Below, piece after piece: positions 27,159-35,811 of a stretch of 64,000 nt of DNA. The notes beneath the pieces were generated by a model. That model did no database searches. It was given only the letters and a program-made list of their open reading frames with translations, and was not told the origin of the DNA. How positions within the stretch are numbered: the stretch's first letter is position 1; every line of letters begins with the position of its first letter. The position numbers and the translations under genes are program-made. The stretch comes from Elusimicrobiota bacterium (GTDB lineage Bacteria; Elusimicrobiota; Elusimicrobia; FEN-1173): NCBI GenBank assembly GCA_016714745.1, contig JADKCG010000008.1:65509-129508 (forward strand), given 5' to 3'.

Positions 27159-28298
27159 TCAGAACTTAACTTGCCAGTCGAACTGCATGGTGTTGATGTC
27201 CTTCTTCGCCCCTTCAATGATGGAGGTCTGGAAGAACTTCGCTTTCAACTGTTGATTTTTCCAGGGGGCGAAGGCGACCCAATAAATGTCGCCTTTTCGG
27301 TTGGTGGCGGGGAAGTCCGAATCGTTGGCGTCGGCCACGGTGGAATCCTGTTCCAGGCGTTTGTTGAAATAAGCCACTTCCCATGATCGGGGGGCGCTGG
27401 CGTTGCCCAGCATGAGACCCACCTGGTGGCCTGTGTCGCGATTCCGGTCGCCCGATGTGTAAAGGTCGTCCCGGGCGGCCAGGTTTTTGATGTAGCTCCC
27501 CTGAATGGACAAGGGCATGTTGAACAACGTGGTGTAGAGTTCCGCCGTAATATCGGCGACGCGGAAATCATTGCTCAGATTCCCGTTGGTTTTACTGTTG
27601 GTGTTGGGGTTGTGGGGACCATTGAACGTTTTGTTTCGCTCGTTGACCCACTCGTGGAGGGCCCCGGCCAAGGTCAAGCGGGAATCCATGGGTGCTGGGA
27701 GGATGACGCCGATCTGGTTGCTGAACACGTATTGAGCGGCAGTCGCGGAAGAGCTGGCGACGGGGGTGGTGGCGGTCCGTTCGTTGACGACCATCTGCAG
27801 GGCGTTCACGAAAACGCGTCCTTTGCCGAAGAATGACAACTTGACGCTTTCCGCCAATCCTTCGGGGTTCAGATCGGTGTCCCAAACGGCGTCCGATACA
27901 TACGGCTGCCACAGGGGGTTCTTCATTTTTCCCCCGTACAACTTAAGGAGTTCAATGGGCTTGAATTCAAGGTACGCCTGATCGATCCACAGTTGTTTTT
28001 GGCTGCTCATGTTGCTGAGCGTTTGGTTGGTCGATGTCTGTTCCCCGGTGCCGCTGGCGAACAGGGTTTTCACAGCCAACTGGCTCGTCACCTCGTAATC
28101 CATGCCGAACCGCAACCGGAAACGCTGTCGGTCTCGGTTGGTTTTGTCGGTTTCCTCTGTTGTTTGATGACGCAAGCGCAGGTCGCCTTTGAAAGCGAGT
28201 TTGTCGCTTGAGATGGTGATTTCGCCAGCGACGGCGGACCCGGCCATAAAGAAGGCCAGCCCGGCCACGAGGGCGGCTGATGTTCTCTTGATTTGCAT
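27159..28298 (-). CDS. Putative outer-membrane porin (phosphate-starvation associated)
   Basis: Beta-barrel channel of about 379 residues. It starts at the ATG at 28298 behind AGGAGG, with a signal peptide (cleavage near GSAVAG). The mature part begins GDLRLRHQTTEETDKTNRDRQ, as in the putative porins of the Porin_5 type, has alternating strands throughout and ends in phenylalanine (FDWQVKF). Its position right before pstS and the candidate PhoB box in its upstream region suggest it admits phosphate or polyphosphate, like OprO/OprP in role though not clearly in sequence. Substrate is inferred from context only. Confidence 0.85.
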   Translation of the reverse strand: MQIKRTSAALVAGLAFFMAGSAVAGEITISSDKLAFKGDLRLRHQTTEETDKTNRDRQRFRLRFGMDYEVTSQLAVKTLFASGTGEQTSTNQTLSNMSSQKQLWIDQAYLEFKPIELLKLYGGKMKNPLWQPYVSDAVWDTDLNPEGLAESVKLSFFGKGRVFVNALQMVVNERTATTPVASSSATAAQYVFSNQIGVILPAPMDSRLTLAGALHEWVNERNKTFNGPHNPNTNSKTNGNLSNDFRVADITAELYTTLFNMPLSIQGSYIKNLAARDDLYTSGDRNRDTGHQVGLMLGNASAPRSWEVAYFNKRLEQDSTVADANDSDFPATNRKGDIYWVAFAPWKNQQLKAKFFQTSIIEGAKKDINTMQFDWQVKF

Positions 28299-28567
28299 CT
28301 CAATTCCTCCTTGCTTCTGTTTGTGTCCCGAAAAATCCGGGAAGGTTGGCCGACCCGGGCCCCCCGCCCACCTTCCCGGCACGCGAGAAGGCGCGGCGAG
28401 GGTGTCGAAAGGGTTCGGATCGGCGTTTCGAGTGGCGTTTCGGCCGGCTCAAATCGGAATGTTAAAAAGACCTGTGTGGGCACGGACGGTTGTGGCGAGT
28501 GTCCCTCTCTCAGAGCCTAATCTACCGAAATCCGCGCTCCCATGGAATTGTGGAAAAGTAAAGTCTG

Positions 28568-28585
28568 TGTGACTAACGTGTGACG
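28568..28585 (-). promoter_or_regulatory. Candidate PhoB box upstream of the porin gene
   Basis: On the minus strand CGTCACA-CGTT-AGTCACA, the best copy of the 7-4-7 repeat also seen before pstS. It lies 270 bases ahead of the porin start, so the mRNA would have a long leader; the rest of the 28299-28600 gap shows no other gene. No convincing -10 box at ideal spacing is seen. Confidence 0.6.
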
Positions 28586-28600
28586 AATCGAAAAAGGGTG

Positions 28601-28822
28601 TCAGGCCGATTCCATCACCCGCCAACGGGTGCTGGGGGGACTCATTAATAGAGGAGACCGAAACAGTCCCTCCGGAAGTCTCTGGGTGCGGTTCCAGTGG
28701 CGAATCACGGCTTCTTGAAACCGCCGTGAAGCAATGTGGGACACAAGGCGCCCCACTTGTTCATTGCGGGGGGACAGCCGACGCGCGGTTTGTTCTTCGT
28801 TCAATGTGGCGTGTGTCAGCAT
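28601..28822 (-). CDS. Small protein of unknown function (73 aa)
   Basis: Starts at the ATG at 28822 with TAGGAGATTT in front. The product is basic and Arg/His-rich (SPRNEQVGRLVSHIASRRFQEAVIRHWNRTQRLPEGLF), without signal peptide or membrane helix, and I do not recognise a family. It follows another small gene by seven bases, and the pair has a candidate PhoB box upstream, so it may belong to the phosphate response. The good ribosome site and operon-like spacing support it as a real gene. Confidence 0.6.
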   Translation of the reverse strand: MLTHATLNEEQTARRLSPRNEQVGRLVSHIASRRFQEAVIRHWNRTQRLPEGLFRSPLLMSPPSTRWRVMESA

Positions 28823-28829
28823 AAATCTC

Positions 28830-29003
28830 CTATGCGGCGAACGGCAGGCGCCGAAGGTCGGTGACAATTTCTTTGATTCGTCCAGCAACAGCCTGGTCGT
28901 CCATGTCGTTTGTTTCGAGATCCTTCAAGGCCTCTTTGAGTTGTTCCTCGGCGTTCCGGAGGGCCGCTCGCAGAACATCGGCGTTCATCTTTCGTGGGGT
29001 CAT
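28830..29003 (-). CDS. Small acidic helical protein of unknown function (57 aa)
   Basis: A short frame from the ATG at 29003 (GGGAG six bases before it) to a TAG at 28830. The product (MTPRKMNADVLRAALRNAEE then QLKEALKDLETNDMDDQAV) is strongly helical, probably a coiled coil or helical hairpin, and has no known domain. It is the first of two small genes behind a possible PhoB box. No close family comes to mind. Confidence 0.5.
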   Translation of the reverse strand: MTPRKMNADVLRAALRNAEEQLKEALKDLETNDMDDQAVAGRIKEIVTDLRRLPFAA

Positions 29004-29082
29004 ATTTTTCTCCCATGTCTTTTATTTGGTCCAAGTATAACCGGAGAGGGCCAGAAAGACCATTGTGTACGGGTAAAATCAA

Positions 29083-29100
29083 TGTGACGTGTGCGTGTAG
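29083..29100 (-). promoter_or_regulatory. Weaker PhoB-box-like repeat before the two small genes
   Basis: On the minus strand CTACACG-CACA-CGTCACA: the second half matches the other two boxes exactly, the first half in four of seven positions. It lies 80 bases before the 57-residue gene. A TATACT sequence lies between it and the gene. Confidence 0.4.
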
Positions 29101-29113
29101 GGGGGACGTAGAT

Positions 29114-29253
29114 AGGGGACGTTGCTTATTTAGTGTTATTGTGGAAGGGGGGCTGTATTCCACGTCGATCGCGGTTGGATAGGCGGGCACACTCCATCAC
29201 AGTATAGGGAGGGGAATCGTCCGAAATATTTTTTCCCCGCATGAAGCGGCTCG
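29114..29253 (+). mobile_element. Truncated copy of the MITE-like element
   Basis: The left 140 bases of the element found complete at 29260-29571 and 39208-39516, from AGGGGACGTTGCTTATTTAG to GAAGCGGCTCG. Its right part is missing; the next copy begins six bases later, as if a second element had inserted into or replaced its right half. Internally it is closer to the copy at 39208 than to its neighbour. Confidence 0.75.
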
Positions 29254-29259
29254 TGTAAT

Positions 29260-29571
29260 AGGGGACGTTGCTTATTTAGTGTTATTAAGGAAGACAGTCT
29301 GTATGCCACGTCAAACGCGGTTGGTTAGGCGGGCACACTCCATCACAGTATGGGGAGGGAAATCGTCCGAACAAATTTTTCGCTGTATGATGTGGCCCGC
29401 AAGAATATTCTTGAGTGGCCTGATGTTCCCTGTGACAACAAATAAAGATCAATGTCGGGGTCAGGCCAGTTCTCGTTTTCCAGGTTCCTCGTCGAGGAAC
29501 CTCGCGCGCCCCAAATAAAAAAGGATTTCCCAAACAAAATCGACGATAACACTAAATAAGCAACGTCCCCT
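29260..29571 (+). mobile_element. MITE-like element with terminal inverted repeats (copy 2)
   Basis: A 312-base unit bounded by AGGGGACGTTGCTTATTTAG and its reverse complement at the far end (about 25 bases of near-perfect inverted repeat). Inside, in one plus-strand frame, MPRQTR (29303 onward) and, after a frame change, GTLHHSMGREIVRTNF resemble the first 40 residues of REP-associated (Y1/IS200-like) transposases, so the unit looks like an internally deleted, non-autonomous derivative. No intact transposase is in the window. It separates phoB from the small genes. Confidence 0.75.
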
Positions 29572-29575
29572 AAGG

Positions 29576-29600
29576 TCGTCCCCTAGGCTCAAGGGGACGG
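29576..29600 (-). terminator. Possible hairpin behind phoB
   Basis: GTCCCCTAGGCTCAAGGGGAC, about 20 bases after the phoB stop on the minus strand, can form a six-base stem (GTCCCC/GGGGAC). No T-run follows. Part of it repeats the end of the neighbouring MITE-like element. Confidence 0.35.
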
Positions 29601-29618
29601 GCCTTGGGTCGAGGGGCG

Positions 29619-30308
29619 TTATTCTTCTTCGAAACGGTAGCCCACTCCTTTGACTGATTGGAGGAGATGGCTCTCTTTCCCGAGTTTTCCACGCAGTCGA
29701 GTGACGGTGGTGTCGATGGCTCGGCTGGTCCCGAAAAATTGGGCGCCCCAGACGGCTTCGTCTAGAAAGGCCCGCGTCAGAACCCGGCCCCGGTGGGTGA
29801 GAAAGACCAAAAGGAGATCAAACTCTTTCAGGCGGAGTTCCACCGGAGTTCCGTCGATGGTGACTTTTCTCCGCGAGGTGTCCAGGGCAAGATCGCCCGC
29901 TTTTAGAATCTCGCCGTTTTCTTTCACGACTGTTTGTTTTCGGAGCGCCGCGCGGATCCGGGCCACGAGTTCCCGGGGGCGCAGGGCGCGTTTCGAGATG
30001 AAGTCCTCGGCTCCCATCTCCAACCCCAACACAACGTCCGTTTCCCGTCCACGGGCCGTCAGCATGATAACGGGGATGTCCCGGGTTTTTGGGTCAGCTT
30101 TTAAGGATTTGCACACTTCCAGCCCGTCTTTCCCCGGCAGGTTCCAATCCAAAAGCACCAGGTCCGGGTGGGATTCCGCCGCCATTTTAAGACCCTGAGA
30201 CCCGTCTTCCGCGCAGACGACCACAAAGTTTTCTTTTTTTAAAATATCGTCCACCAGCCGGATAAAGTCCGGTTCGTCGTCCACCAACAAAATTCGAGGT
30301 TGGTCCAT
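29619..30308 (-). CDS. phoB: Phosphate-type response regulator, OmpR/PhoB family
   Basis: DNA-binding regulator of 229 residues: receiver domain (ILLVDDEPDFIRLV, phosphoacceptor Asp54 in VLLDWNLPGKDG, Thr in IMLTARG, Lys in FISKRALRPREL) and a C-terminal winged helix (FDLLLVFLTHRGRVLTRAFL, DTTVTRLRGKLGKE, VKGVGYRF). Encoded one base after phoR and facing the pst genes, it is the natural candidate to bind the 7-4-7 repeats found upstream of pstS, the porin and two small genes. Assignment to PhoB rather than another OmpR-type regulator rests on the pst neighbourhood. Confidence 0.88.
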   Translation of the reverse strand: MDQPRILLVDDEPDFIRLVDDILKKENFVVVCAEDGSQGLKMAAESHPDLVLLDWNLPGKDGLEVCKSLKADPKTRDIPVIMLTARGRETDVVLGLEMGAEDFISKRALRPRELVARIRAALRKQTVVKENGEILKAGDLALDTSRRKVTIDGTPVELRLKEFDLLLVFLTHRGRVLTRAFLDEAVWGAQFFGTSRAIDTTVTRLRGKLGKESHLLQSVKGVGYRFEEE

Positions 30309-30309
30309 C

Positions 30310-31785
30310 TCAGGCCACTCCGGGCAAGACCACGGAAAAGACGCTCCCTTGTCCCGGTTCGCTCTTCAGTGTTAGGACACCGCCATGGGCTTCCGCCAAA
30401 CCGCGCGCGATGGCCAGACCCAAACCGGTTCCCTTCGCCCCGCGAACCGTATTCCGGATTTCCCGCACCTGTTCAAAGCGGTTAAAGATCCGCTGTTGAT
30501 CTTCCGTGCGGATTCCGGGTCCCGTGTCGGCCACAGACAGACGCACGTAGGCGGACGCGAGAGGACGCTCGGGCGCGACCCGCGCGAGGGATTCCCTCAA
30601 GCGATGGTCGGATACGGGGTCCGCCGTTTCCGCCCGGAGTGTGACCGTTCCCCCCATCGGCGTGAATTTGAGCGCGTTGGCCGTCAAGTTGGTTAGAATT
30701 TGATGGAGCTTGTCCGGGTCGGCCAACAGGGGTAGTTTTGGGGGGACGGGGTCCGCGCTGAGGCGAATGGATTTTTCCCGGGACTTGGGAAGAAAAAGAG
30801 CCGCGACGTCATTTAGGACCACCGCGGCGTCGAGCGGTTGTTTTTTAACTTCCACGGCGCGGGCTTCGATTTTGGCCGTATCTAAAATGTCGTTAATGAA
30901 CCGGCCGAGGCGTGTGGCATTGTTCCGGAGGATGGTTAAGTAATCCGGAATATTTTCCCGCCGTTCCGCCCGCCATTCGTCCGAGATCACATTGGCGTAG
31001 CTTTCGATGGCCGAAAGGGGAGATCGGAGTTCGTGAGAAACGTTGGAGACAAAATCTTCTTTCATCTGGTCTAATTCCCCCAGCTTGCCCGCCATCAGAT
31101 TGAAATCACTGCCCAATCGGCCCAACTCGTCCCGACGATCAACAACGATCCGGTGGGTAAGGTCGCCCGACGCCAATCGGTGGGTGGCCCGCGTGAGGGA
31201 TTCAATGGGGCGGATCAGATTTCGCGCCACGGCCCAAGCCCCCACAAGCCCCAGGATCAGGGCCATGGCCGAGACCTCCAATATCCTTCGCCAAAGACCT
31301 TCCAGAGATTTTTGAACCAGTTCTTCCAGAGACCTCTGCGAATAGACAATAACAGCTGTGCCGGGGGGACCCTTCCCCAGTGAAACACGTTCCGATAGGG
31401 CCACCACATCTCCTTTAGAGACATCCGTCCATCGGTGTTCCCCCGGCCTGCTCTCCCGTTGGTTTTTCGGAGCGGCGTAAACCCCGCCTATTTCCCGAGC
31501 GTCCGAATGGGCCAACACCCGTCCCTTTCCGTTCGCGAACAAGGCCTGGACGACTCCAAAACTTCGACCCAGGGCCTGGGCCGCGCTGATCGCGGCCAGT
31601 TCGTCGTGTACGATCAGGGCGTCCCGGCAAGTCTGGGCGAATTGGTCCAGCGTGGATTTTCGGGTCGCTTCCAACCGCTGGAGGAGAGCGTTCCGTTCAG
31701 CCATATACAACCCGCCGGCAATGGCCCCCGTTAAAAACACCAGCAGACCTCCGATCATCAAACTCAACCTAGAGCGAATGGACAT
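30310..31785 (-). CDS. phoR: Sensor histidine kinase, PhoR-like
   Basis: Membrane kinase of 491 residues paired with the regulator downstream. Two membrane helices (about 9-28 and 171-187) frame a ~140-residue periplasmic domain, unlike E. coli PhoR, which has almost none, but as in many Gram-positive PhoR proteins. HAMP follows (RNLIRPIESLTRATHRLASGDL), then the H-box VSNVSHELRSPLSAIESY (His251) and the ATPase boxes (TNLTANALKF, VADTGPGI, GTGLGLAI). The signal could be phosphate via PhoU, or something sensed directly in the periplasm. Start ATG has AAGGAAAA about ten bases upstream. Confidence 0.88.
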   Translation of the reverse strand: MSIRSRLSLMIGGLLVFLTGAIAGGLYMAERNALLQRLEATRKSTLDQFAQTCRDALIVHDELAAISAAQALGRSFGVVQALFANGKGRVLAHSDAREIGGVYAAPKNQRESRPGEHRWTDVSKGDVVALSERVSLGKGPPGTAVIVYSQRSLEELVQKSLEGLWRRILEVSAMALILGLVGAWAVARNLIRPIESLTRATHRLASGDLTHRIVVDRRDELGRLGSDFNLMAGKLGELDQMKEDFVSNVSHELRSPLSAIESYANVISDEWRAERRENIPDYLTILRNNATRLGRFINDILDTAKIEARAVEVKKQPLDAAVVLNDVAALFLPKSREKSIRLSADPVPPKLPLLADPDKLHQILTNLTANALKFTPMGGTVTLRAETADPVSDHRLRESLARVAPERPLASAYVRLSVADTGPGIRTEDQQRIFNRFEQVREIRNTVRGAKGTGLGLAIARGLAEAHGGVLTLKSEPGQGSVFSVVLPGVA

Positions 31786-31788
31786 AAA

Positions 31789-33630
31789 TCATTTTCCTTG
31801 AGGATTTCCTCCTTGACGGTTCAATTCTTCGCGAACCCGTTCAAGGGCACGGCGCGTGGTTTTATCCTCCGGGGTCAATTGTAGCGCTTCTTCAAACAGT
31901 TTTTGAGCGCGGACCCAATCCCCGCTGGCAAAAGCGCGGGAACCCTCCGCATACCTTTCTCGGCTTTCACCAGCGCGTTTCGTTTTCAGTCGTTGATCAA
32001 GCGCGGCCAAATGTGACGCGCTCGATCTGTAGGACGTGAGACCATCCTGGGAAGCGTTAAATAGCGCTTGAGCTTTTTCCAGTTCGCCGGAAGCCTCCGC
32101 TTTCTCCGCCAAAGCGTAGAGCGCGGAGCGGCATCGTTCGATGCCGGCTTTGGCCTCCGCGGTGTTCCTATCCAAGGCGAACGCTTTTTGCCACCGTTCC
32201 AATGCGGTCTCCCAATGAGATCTTTTTTCTTCTTCCTTCGCCCAGAGAATCTGTTCTTGAACCTCGCGCTGGCGGCCGCGGGCGACCTCGGTTTTGGCTC
32301 GTTCCCGTCGTTCTTGGGCGACAGCGGCTTCTGCCTGCGCCAGGGCCTGGGAGGCGCCGGGCCGATCCGGCTGAACCAGAACAAGTTTTCGAAAGAAATC
32401 CGCCGATTTCTCGTAGCGACCATTTTTGAAGGCCTGCTCGCCTTGCTGGAAGAGCATGTCTGGGTCAAGACTTTCCGCAAAACGGATTTGGAAGGCGTCC
32501 GAAAGATTTCGTGCTTCTTGATTCTTCGGGGAGAGCCGATGGATCTTTTCTAGTGTCTCGAGGCCGTGCGCGAAATGCCCGATGTTTAGATCTGCCCGCG
32601 CTTGGTCGAGAAGGGTTCGCAACTGCACTTCTTCCTTTAAGGGTGTTCCAAATCGAACAGCCAAGTCAAAACGGTGGGACGCGCCCAGGTCCGGATCGGG
32701 GGTGAAGGCGTAATTGAAACGAAGAGACCCTCGTTCCAGGCCGGCGCCCAAGACAAACCGCGCTCCTCCTCCTGAAGGACGATCGGTTCGATAGCCCCCG
32801 CGGAGGGCTCCACGCCATTCGCGGGAAAGGGGCGCCGCGTATTCAATGCCGATCCCGGTTCGTGATTTGTCATCAACGGGAGCGTCGAATTCAAGGGCCA
32901 GGAGGAGAGCGCTTTTTTTTGAGGGGAGAGCGACGACGTAGCTTGCTCCGCTCCGAAGAATCAACGGGAGGAGGATGGTTTCCTCCCCCAGCGTAAGCTT
33001 GGTTCCCATATTGGCCACGCCCACCCCCCAGGCAAGCCTCTCCTGGGCCGCCTTGCCCAAGAGCCCCACGTCTAGGGCGTAGGCCTGGCCGCTCTGTCCC
33101 GCCACCTCTTGGCGGACGATTTTTCCAGAGACCCCCACCGAAACCCCGCCCACCGACTCGGCGTAAGAAAGACCCAAAATGCTTTCCCAGGGACGGGTTT
33201 GGCCGACGTCCGCCCCGTCCTCCACCATGTCGATGGGATCCATGGAAAGATAAGAGAAGCGCCCGCCCCAAGTCCGCCGTTTGCCCGCTTTCCAAAACGG
33301 GTGGGCATAGGCCGCGAACTCATGGAATTGATCCGCGTAGGCGTCTTCGTGCATGAAAAGGAATTCGGATTGAGGCAGTTGTTGCAGGCCCGCCGGGTTC
33401 CAGTCGACGGCGCTGGCGTCGTCGGCCACTCCGACGAAAGCGCCCCCCAACCCCAGGGCCCGGACGCCGGTCTCCCGTTTCAATGCCGCGGGACCCCGAC
33501 CCCCCTGGTCGGAATTGGAAAAGAAATCGGCCTGGAGGGGGAATTGCGAAAACAAACTCAGGAGGAGAAGGCCCACGGAAATCCCCGATTGTTTTGGTCC
33601 CTGTCGATCGTGGTGTCTGACACAAAACAT
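31789..33630 (-). CDS. PorV/PorQ-like outer-membrane protein fused to TPR repeats
   Basis: Exported protein of 613 residues. After a hydrophobic signal segment (ISVGLLLLSLFSQFPLQAD) comes the PorV/UPF0164-type barrel start (GVRALGLGGAFVGVADDASAVDW split by NPAGLQQLP), with barrel-like strands to about residue 330. The remaining ~280 residues are helical repeats of TPR type (LDPDMLFQQGEQAFKNGRYEKSADFFRKL; FASGDWVRAQKLFEEALQLTPED). Barrel-TPR fusions of this kind are frequent in Elusimicrobiota and related phyla. Its stop lies just before phoR. Function unknown; assembly or transport in the outer membrane is likely. Quoted segments are non-contiguous. Confidence 0.75.
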   Translation of the reverse strand: MFCVRHHDRQGPKQSGISVGLLLLSLFSQFPLQADFFSNSDQGGRGPAALKRETGVRALGLGGAFVGVADDASAVDWNPAGLQQLPQSEFLFMHEDAYADQFHEFAAYAHPFWKAGKRRTWGGRFSYLSMDPIDMVEDGADVGQTRPWESILGLSYAESVGGVSVGVSGKIVRQEVAGQSGQAYALDVGLLGKAAQERLAWGVGVANMGTKLTLGEETILLPLILRSGASYVVALPSKKSALLLALEFDAPVDDKSRTGIGIEYAAPLSREWRGALRGGYRTDRPSGGGARFVLGAGLERGSLRFNYAFTPDPDLGASHRFDLAVRFGTPLKEEVQLRTLLDQARADLNIGHFAHGLETLEKIHRLSPKNQEARNLSDAFQIRFAESLDPDMLFQQGEQAFKNGRYEKSADFFRKLVLVQPDRPGASQALAQAEAAVAQERRERAKTEVARGRQREVQEQILWAKEEEKRSHWETALERWQKAFALDRNTAEAKAGIERCRSALYALAEKAEASGELEKAQALFNASQDGLTSYRSSASHLAALDQRLKTKRAGESRERYAEGSRAFASGDWVRAQKLFEEALQLTPEDKTTRRALERVREELNRQGGNPQGK

Positions 33631-33645
33631 GGCCCCGTACCCCTT

Positions 33646-35562
33646 TTATCCCCGCACGACGATTTTTTCCCTTTCGACCCGGCCGTTGATTCTCATCACC
33701 AGATAGTAAACCCCCGGAACCACGCGACGCCCGTCGTTGTTGGCGCCGTCCCATTCCAAGGCCAAAATCCCGGTGGCCTGATCACCCTGGATGATATCGC
33801 GCACGATCCGGCCGTTCGTATCGTGAACCGTCGCGTGAACCTCGCTGGGGCTTTCGAGATGGCATTCAAAGCGGGCTTTTTGGCCGTTTTCCGGATTGAA
33901 ACGGTTGGTGACAACCGTTATCCGCCCCGGCTCCAAGCTTAAATCCCAAGTGTCGCTCGCAAGATCGCTTTCCCGTAAAACGCTGTTGCGGAACTTCGCC
34001 TGGACGGTCTTTTTTCCGGGGGCGGAGGTGAGGGTCACAGGGAGGGTCGGTTGGAAAGGAATCCACTGGCCCTTGAAAGAATCGGTGATGTCCCCCCAGA
34101 TCATCATTTCGGTGGGTTGGCCGCCCACGTGGAGGGTCAACCCCACTTGCAAGGAGGGCGTCGCCCGGGGAACGATTTCGACGCAGGGGGTCGTAAGGGG
34201 GGCGAACCCAAAAACGATGTGGACGACTCCTTGGGAGTTGGAAGGGGGTCGACGTTGCCCAAAGCTTTCGTAAATAGCGAAGTCTTCAATCCCGTCCCCG
34301 TCCAAATCCTTGACCATTCCGCTGAAAGACATTCGACTGAGAAAAGTCATCGTCACGGTGGGCGTGGATACGGCGGTGAGGGGGCCGGTTCCCCGATCAA
34401 GGCTTAATTCACCATAAACACCACTGACGCCACGGGTTAAAAAAAGGTCGCCGAGGCCGTCTCCATCAAAATCTCCGATGGAGTCAAACCGGTCGGTCTC
34501 CCCAGAGAGAAGGACTGTGGGGTAATAATGGGGGGAGCCCGGGGTCAGATCGATCAAGTGTCTCCCTGGGGAGAGCGCTTGTCCGTCCAAAAGGGCTCGG
34601 GGCCGAGAGGGAAGCCAGGCGGGGGTCGGGAGGACTCCGCAAAGGAAATCCGGTTTGTTATCTCCATTGAGGTCTTCGATACCCACAACCGTTCCCCCTT
34701 GAATCAAAACGTTGGCGGATGTCACCGCAAGGTCCCATGTCATCGGAAAAGACAATGGGCCATAAAAAATATGCCCATCGATGCTGAGGTCGGTTATTCC
34801 ATTCCGGTCCAGATCTTCAGTTAAAAACACACCCCCCAGTTGGTCATCGGATTTTCCGATAAAAGTTGAAACCGGCGCCCCGGATTGAACATTGATTTCA
34901 CCGGACGGGAGGGTTTCCTGACCAAAAAAAATATACCCTGCACCGGCGCTGGGCCTCCCTAACGGTTGGGCGGAGGGGTCCCCGATGGCGATGTCGGCAT
35001 AAATATCTTCGTTGAATTTCCCAGAGGCTAGTCCTCCTCTCCCTCCTGGGAGGAGCAACAGGAGGTCCGGAGATGTCTCGGAGAGATCAATCACTGGGTC
35101 CGAGGTGGTAGGTCTTCCTCGAACAGCGAGCACGGCGGAATATGAGCCCGTGCTCCGCCAATAATTGGTAGAGAGACGGAAGATGAGGTCCTGTTTTCCA
35201 TCCCCATCGATGTCGGCTAAGAGCATGGAGACGTCTTGTTCTAGTGGGAACGGCGCAATAATCTGGAAATCCGCCCGGCTCGAAAAGAGGTCACTTGTCT
35301 TCCAAGAAGGACCGCAAAAGATGTAGACGATGAGCCCGCCAGATCCGTCCTGGAACCCAACAACCAAATCGTTCTTCCCGTCGCCGTTAAAGTCTCCAGA
35401 GGTCATGGCCTTAAAATATCGGGTCCAAAAAGCATCGTTGAAAATTGAAACATTTTGGTCCCCCGGGATCGTCATCTCGAATGCGGAGGCCGCATTCCCC
35501 CAAAAAAGGAACGCCGCGACTCCGCACTGAACGAAAATGTTTGTTCTCCAAAGACGTTGCAT
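33646..35562 (-). CDS. Secreted FG-GAP repeat protein with FlgD-like C-terminal domain
   Basis: About 638 residues from the ATG at 35562 (GGAGGC upstream), with a signal peptide ending near ASAF. At least seven calcium-loop repeats of the integrin-alpha/VCBS type follow, for example SGDFNGDGKNDLVVG, DIDGDGKQDLIF, DLNGDNKPDFLCG, DFDGDGLGDLFL, DLDGDGIEDFAI. The C-terminal ~80 residues resemble the FlgD Ig-like domain used as an export or anchoring tail (LEWDGANNDGRRVVPGVYYL). It is probably displayed on or released from the cell surface; ligand unknown. It may be co-transcribed with the PorV-TPR gene 16 bases downstream. Confidence 0.85.
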   Translation of the reverse strand: MQRLWRTNIFVQCGVAAFLFWGNAASAFEMTIPGDQNVSIFNDAFWTRYFKAMTSGDFNGDGKNDLVVGFQDGSGGLIVYIFCGPSWKTSDLFSSRADFQIIAPFPLEQDVSMLLADIDGDGKQDLIFRLSTNYWRSTGSYSAVLAVRGRPTTSDPVIDLSETSPDLLLLLPGGRGGLASGKFNEDIYADIAIGDPSAQPLGRPSAGAGYIFFGQETLPSGEINVQSGAPVSTFIGKSDDQLGGVFLTEDLDRNGITDLSIDGHIFYGPLSFPMTWDLAVTSANVLIQGGTVVGIEDLNGDNKPDFLCGVLPTPAWLPSRPRALLDGQALSPGRHLIDLTPGSPHYYPTVLLSGETDRFDSIGDFDGDGLGDLFLTRGVSGVYGELSLDRGTGPLTAVSTPTVTMTFLSRMSFSGMVKDLDGDGIEDFAIYESFGQRRPPSNSQGVVHIVFGFAPLTTPCVEIVPRATPSLQVGLTLHVGGQPTEMMIWGDITDSFKGQWIPFQPTLPVTLTSAPGKKTVQAKFRNSVLRESDLASDTWDLSLEPGRITVVTNRFNPENGQKARFECHLESPSEVHATVHDTNGRIVRDIIQGDQATGILALEWDGANNDGRRVVPGVYYLVMRINGRVEREKIVVRG

Positions 35563-35669
35563 CAGAGAGTGCCTCCGATAGTCGACTTTTTTCAGTATAC
35601 CAGGGATTTCCGGAATTTCAAGGTCTGCCCACCTCTCGCTCTCCCGGGCTTTTTTCCCGCAAAAAAGAT

Positions 35670-35748
35670 GTTTCCCAGATGTCACTTAAAAGAAACGTGC
35701 CTGTTTCGTCCGTCCATTACACTTATGTTGAAAGGGAAAGTTCACGGC
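35670..35748 (+). promoter_or_regulatory. Shared upstream element (copy 1) before the acyltransferase-glycosyltransferase pair
   Basis: About 79 bases that are clearly related to 37942-38020: both read GTTTCCCA, ATGTCAC, AAAAG, AACG, GTTTCGTC, GTCCATTACA and GTTG in the same order and spacing. TACACT here and TACAAT in the other copy could be -10 boxes; no -35 box of the standard kind is seen, so an activator may bind the upstream half. The hexapeptide transferase gene starts about 65 bases further on. Confidence 0.55.
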
Positions 35749-35811
35749 GCGCAACGGAAAGAAAATTATCGAAAAATCGGTGAGCGCCGCGAGATAAAAG
35801 GAGGAAACGAC

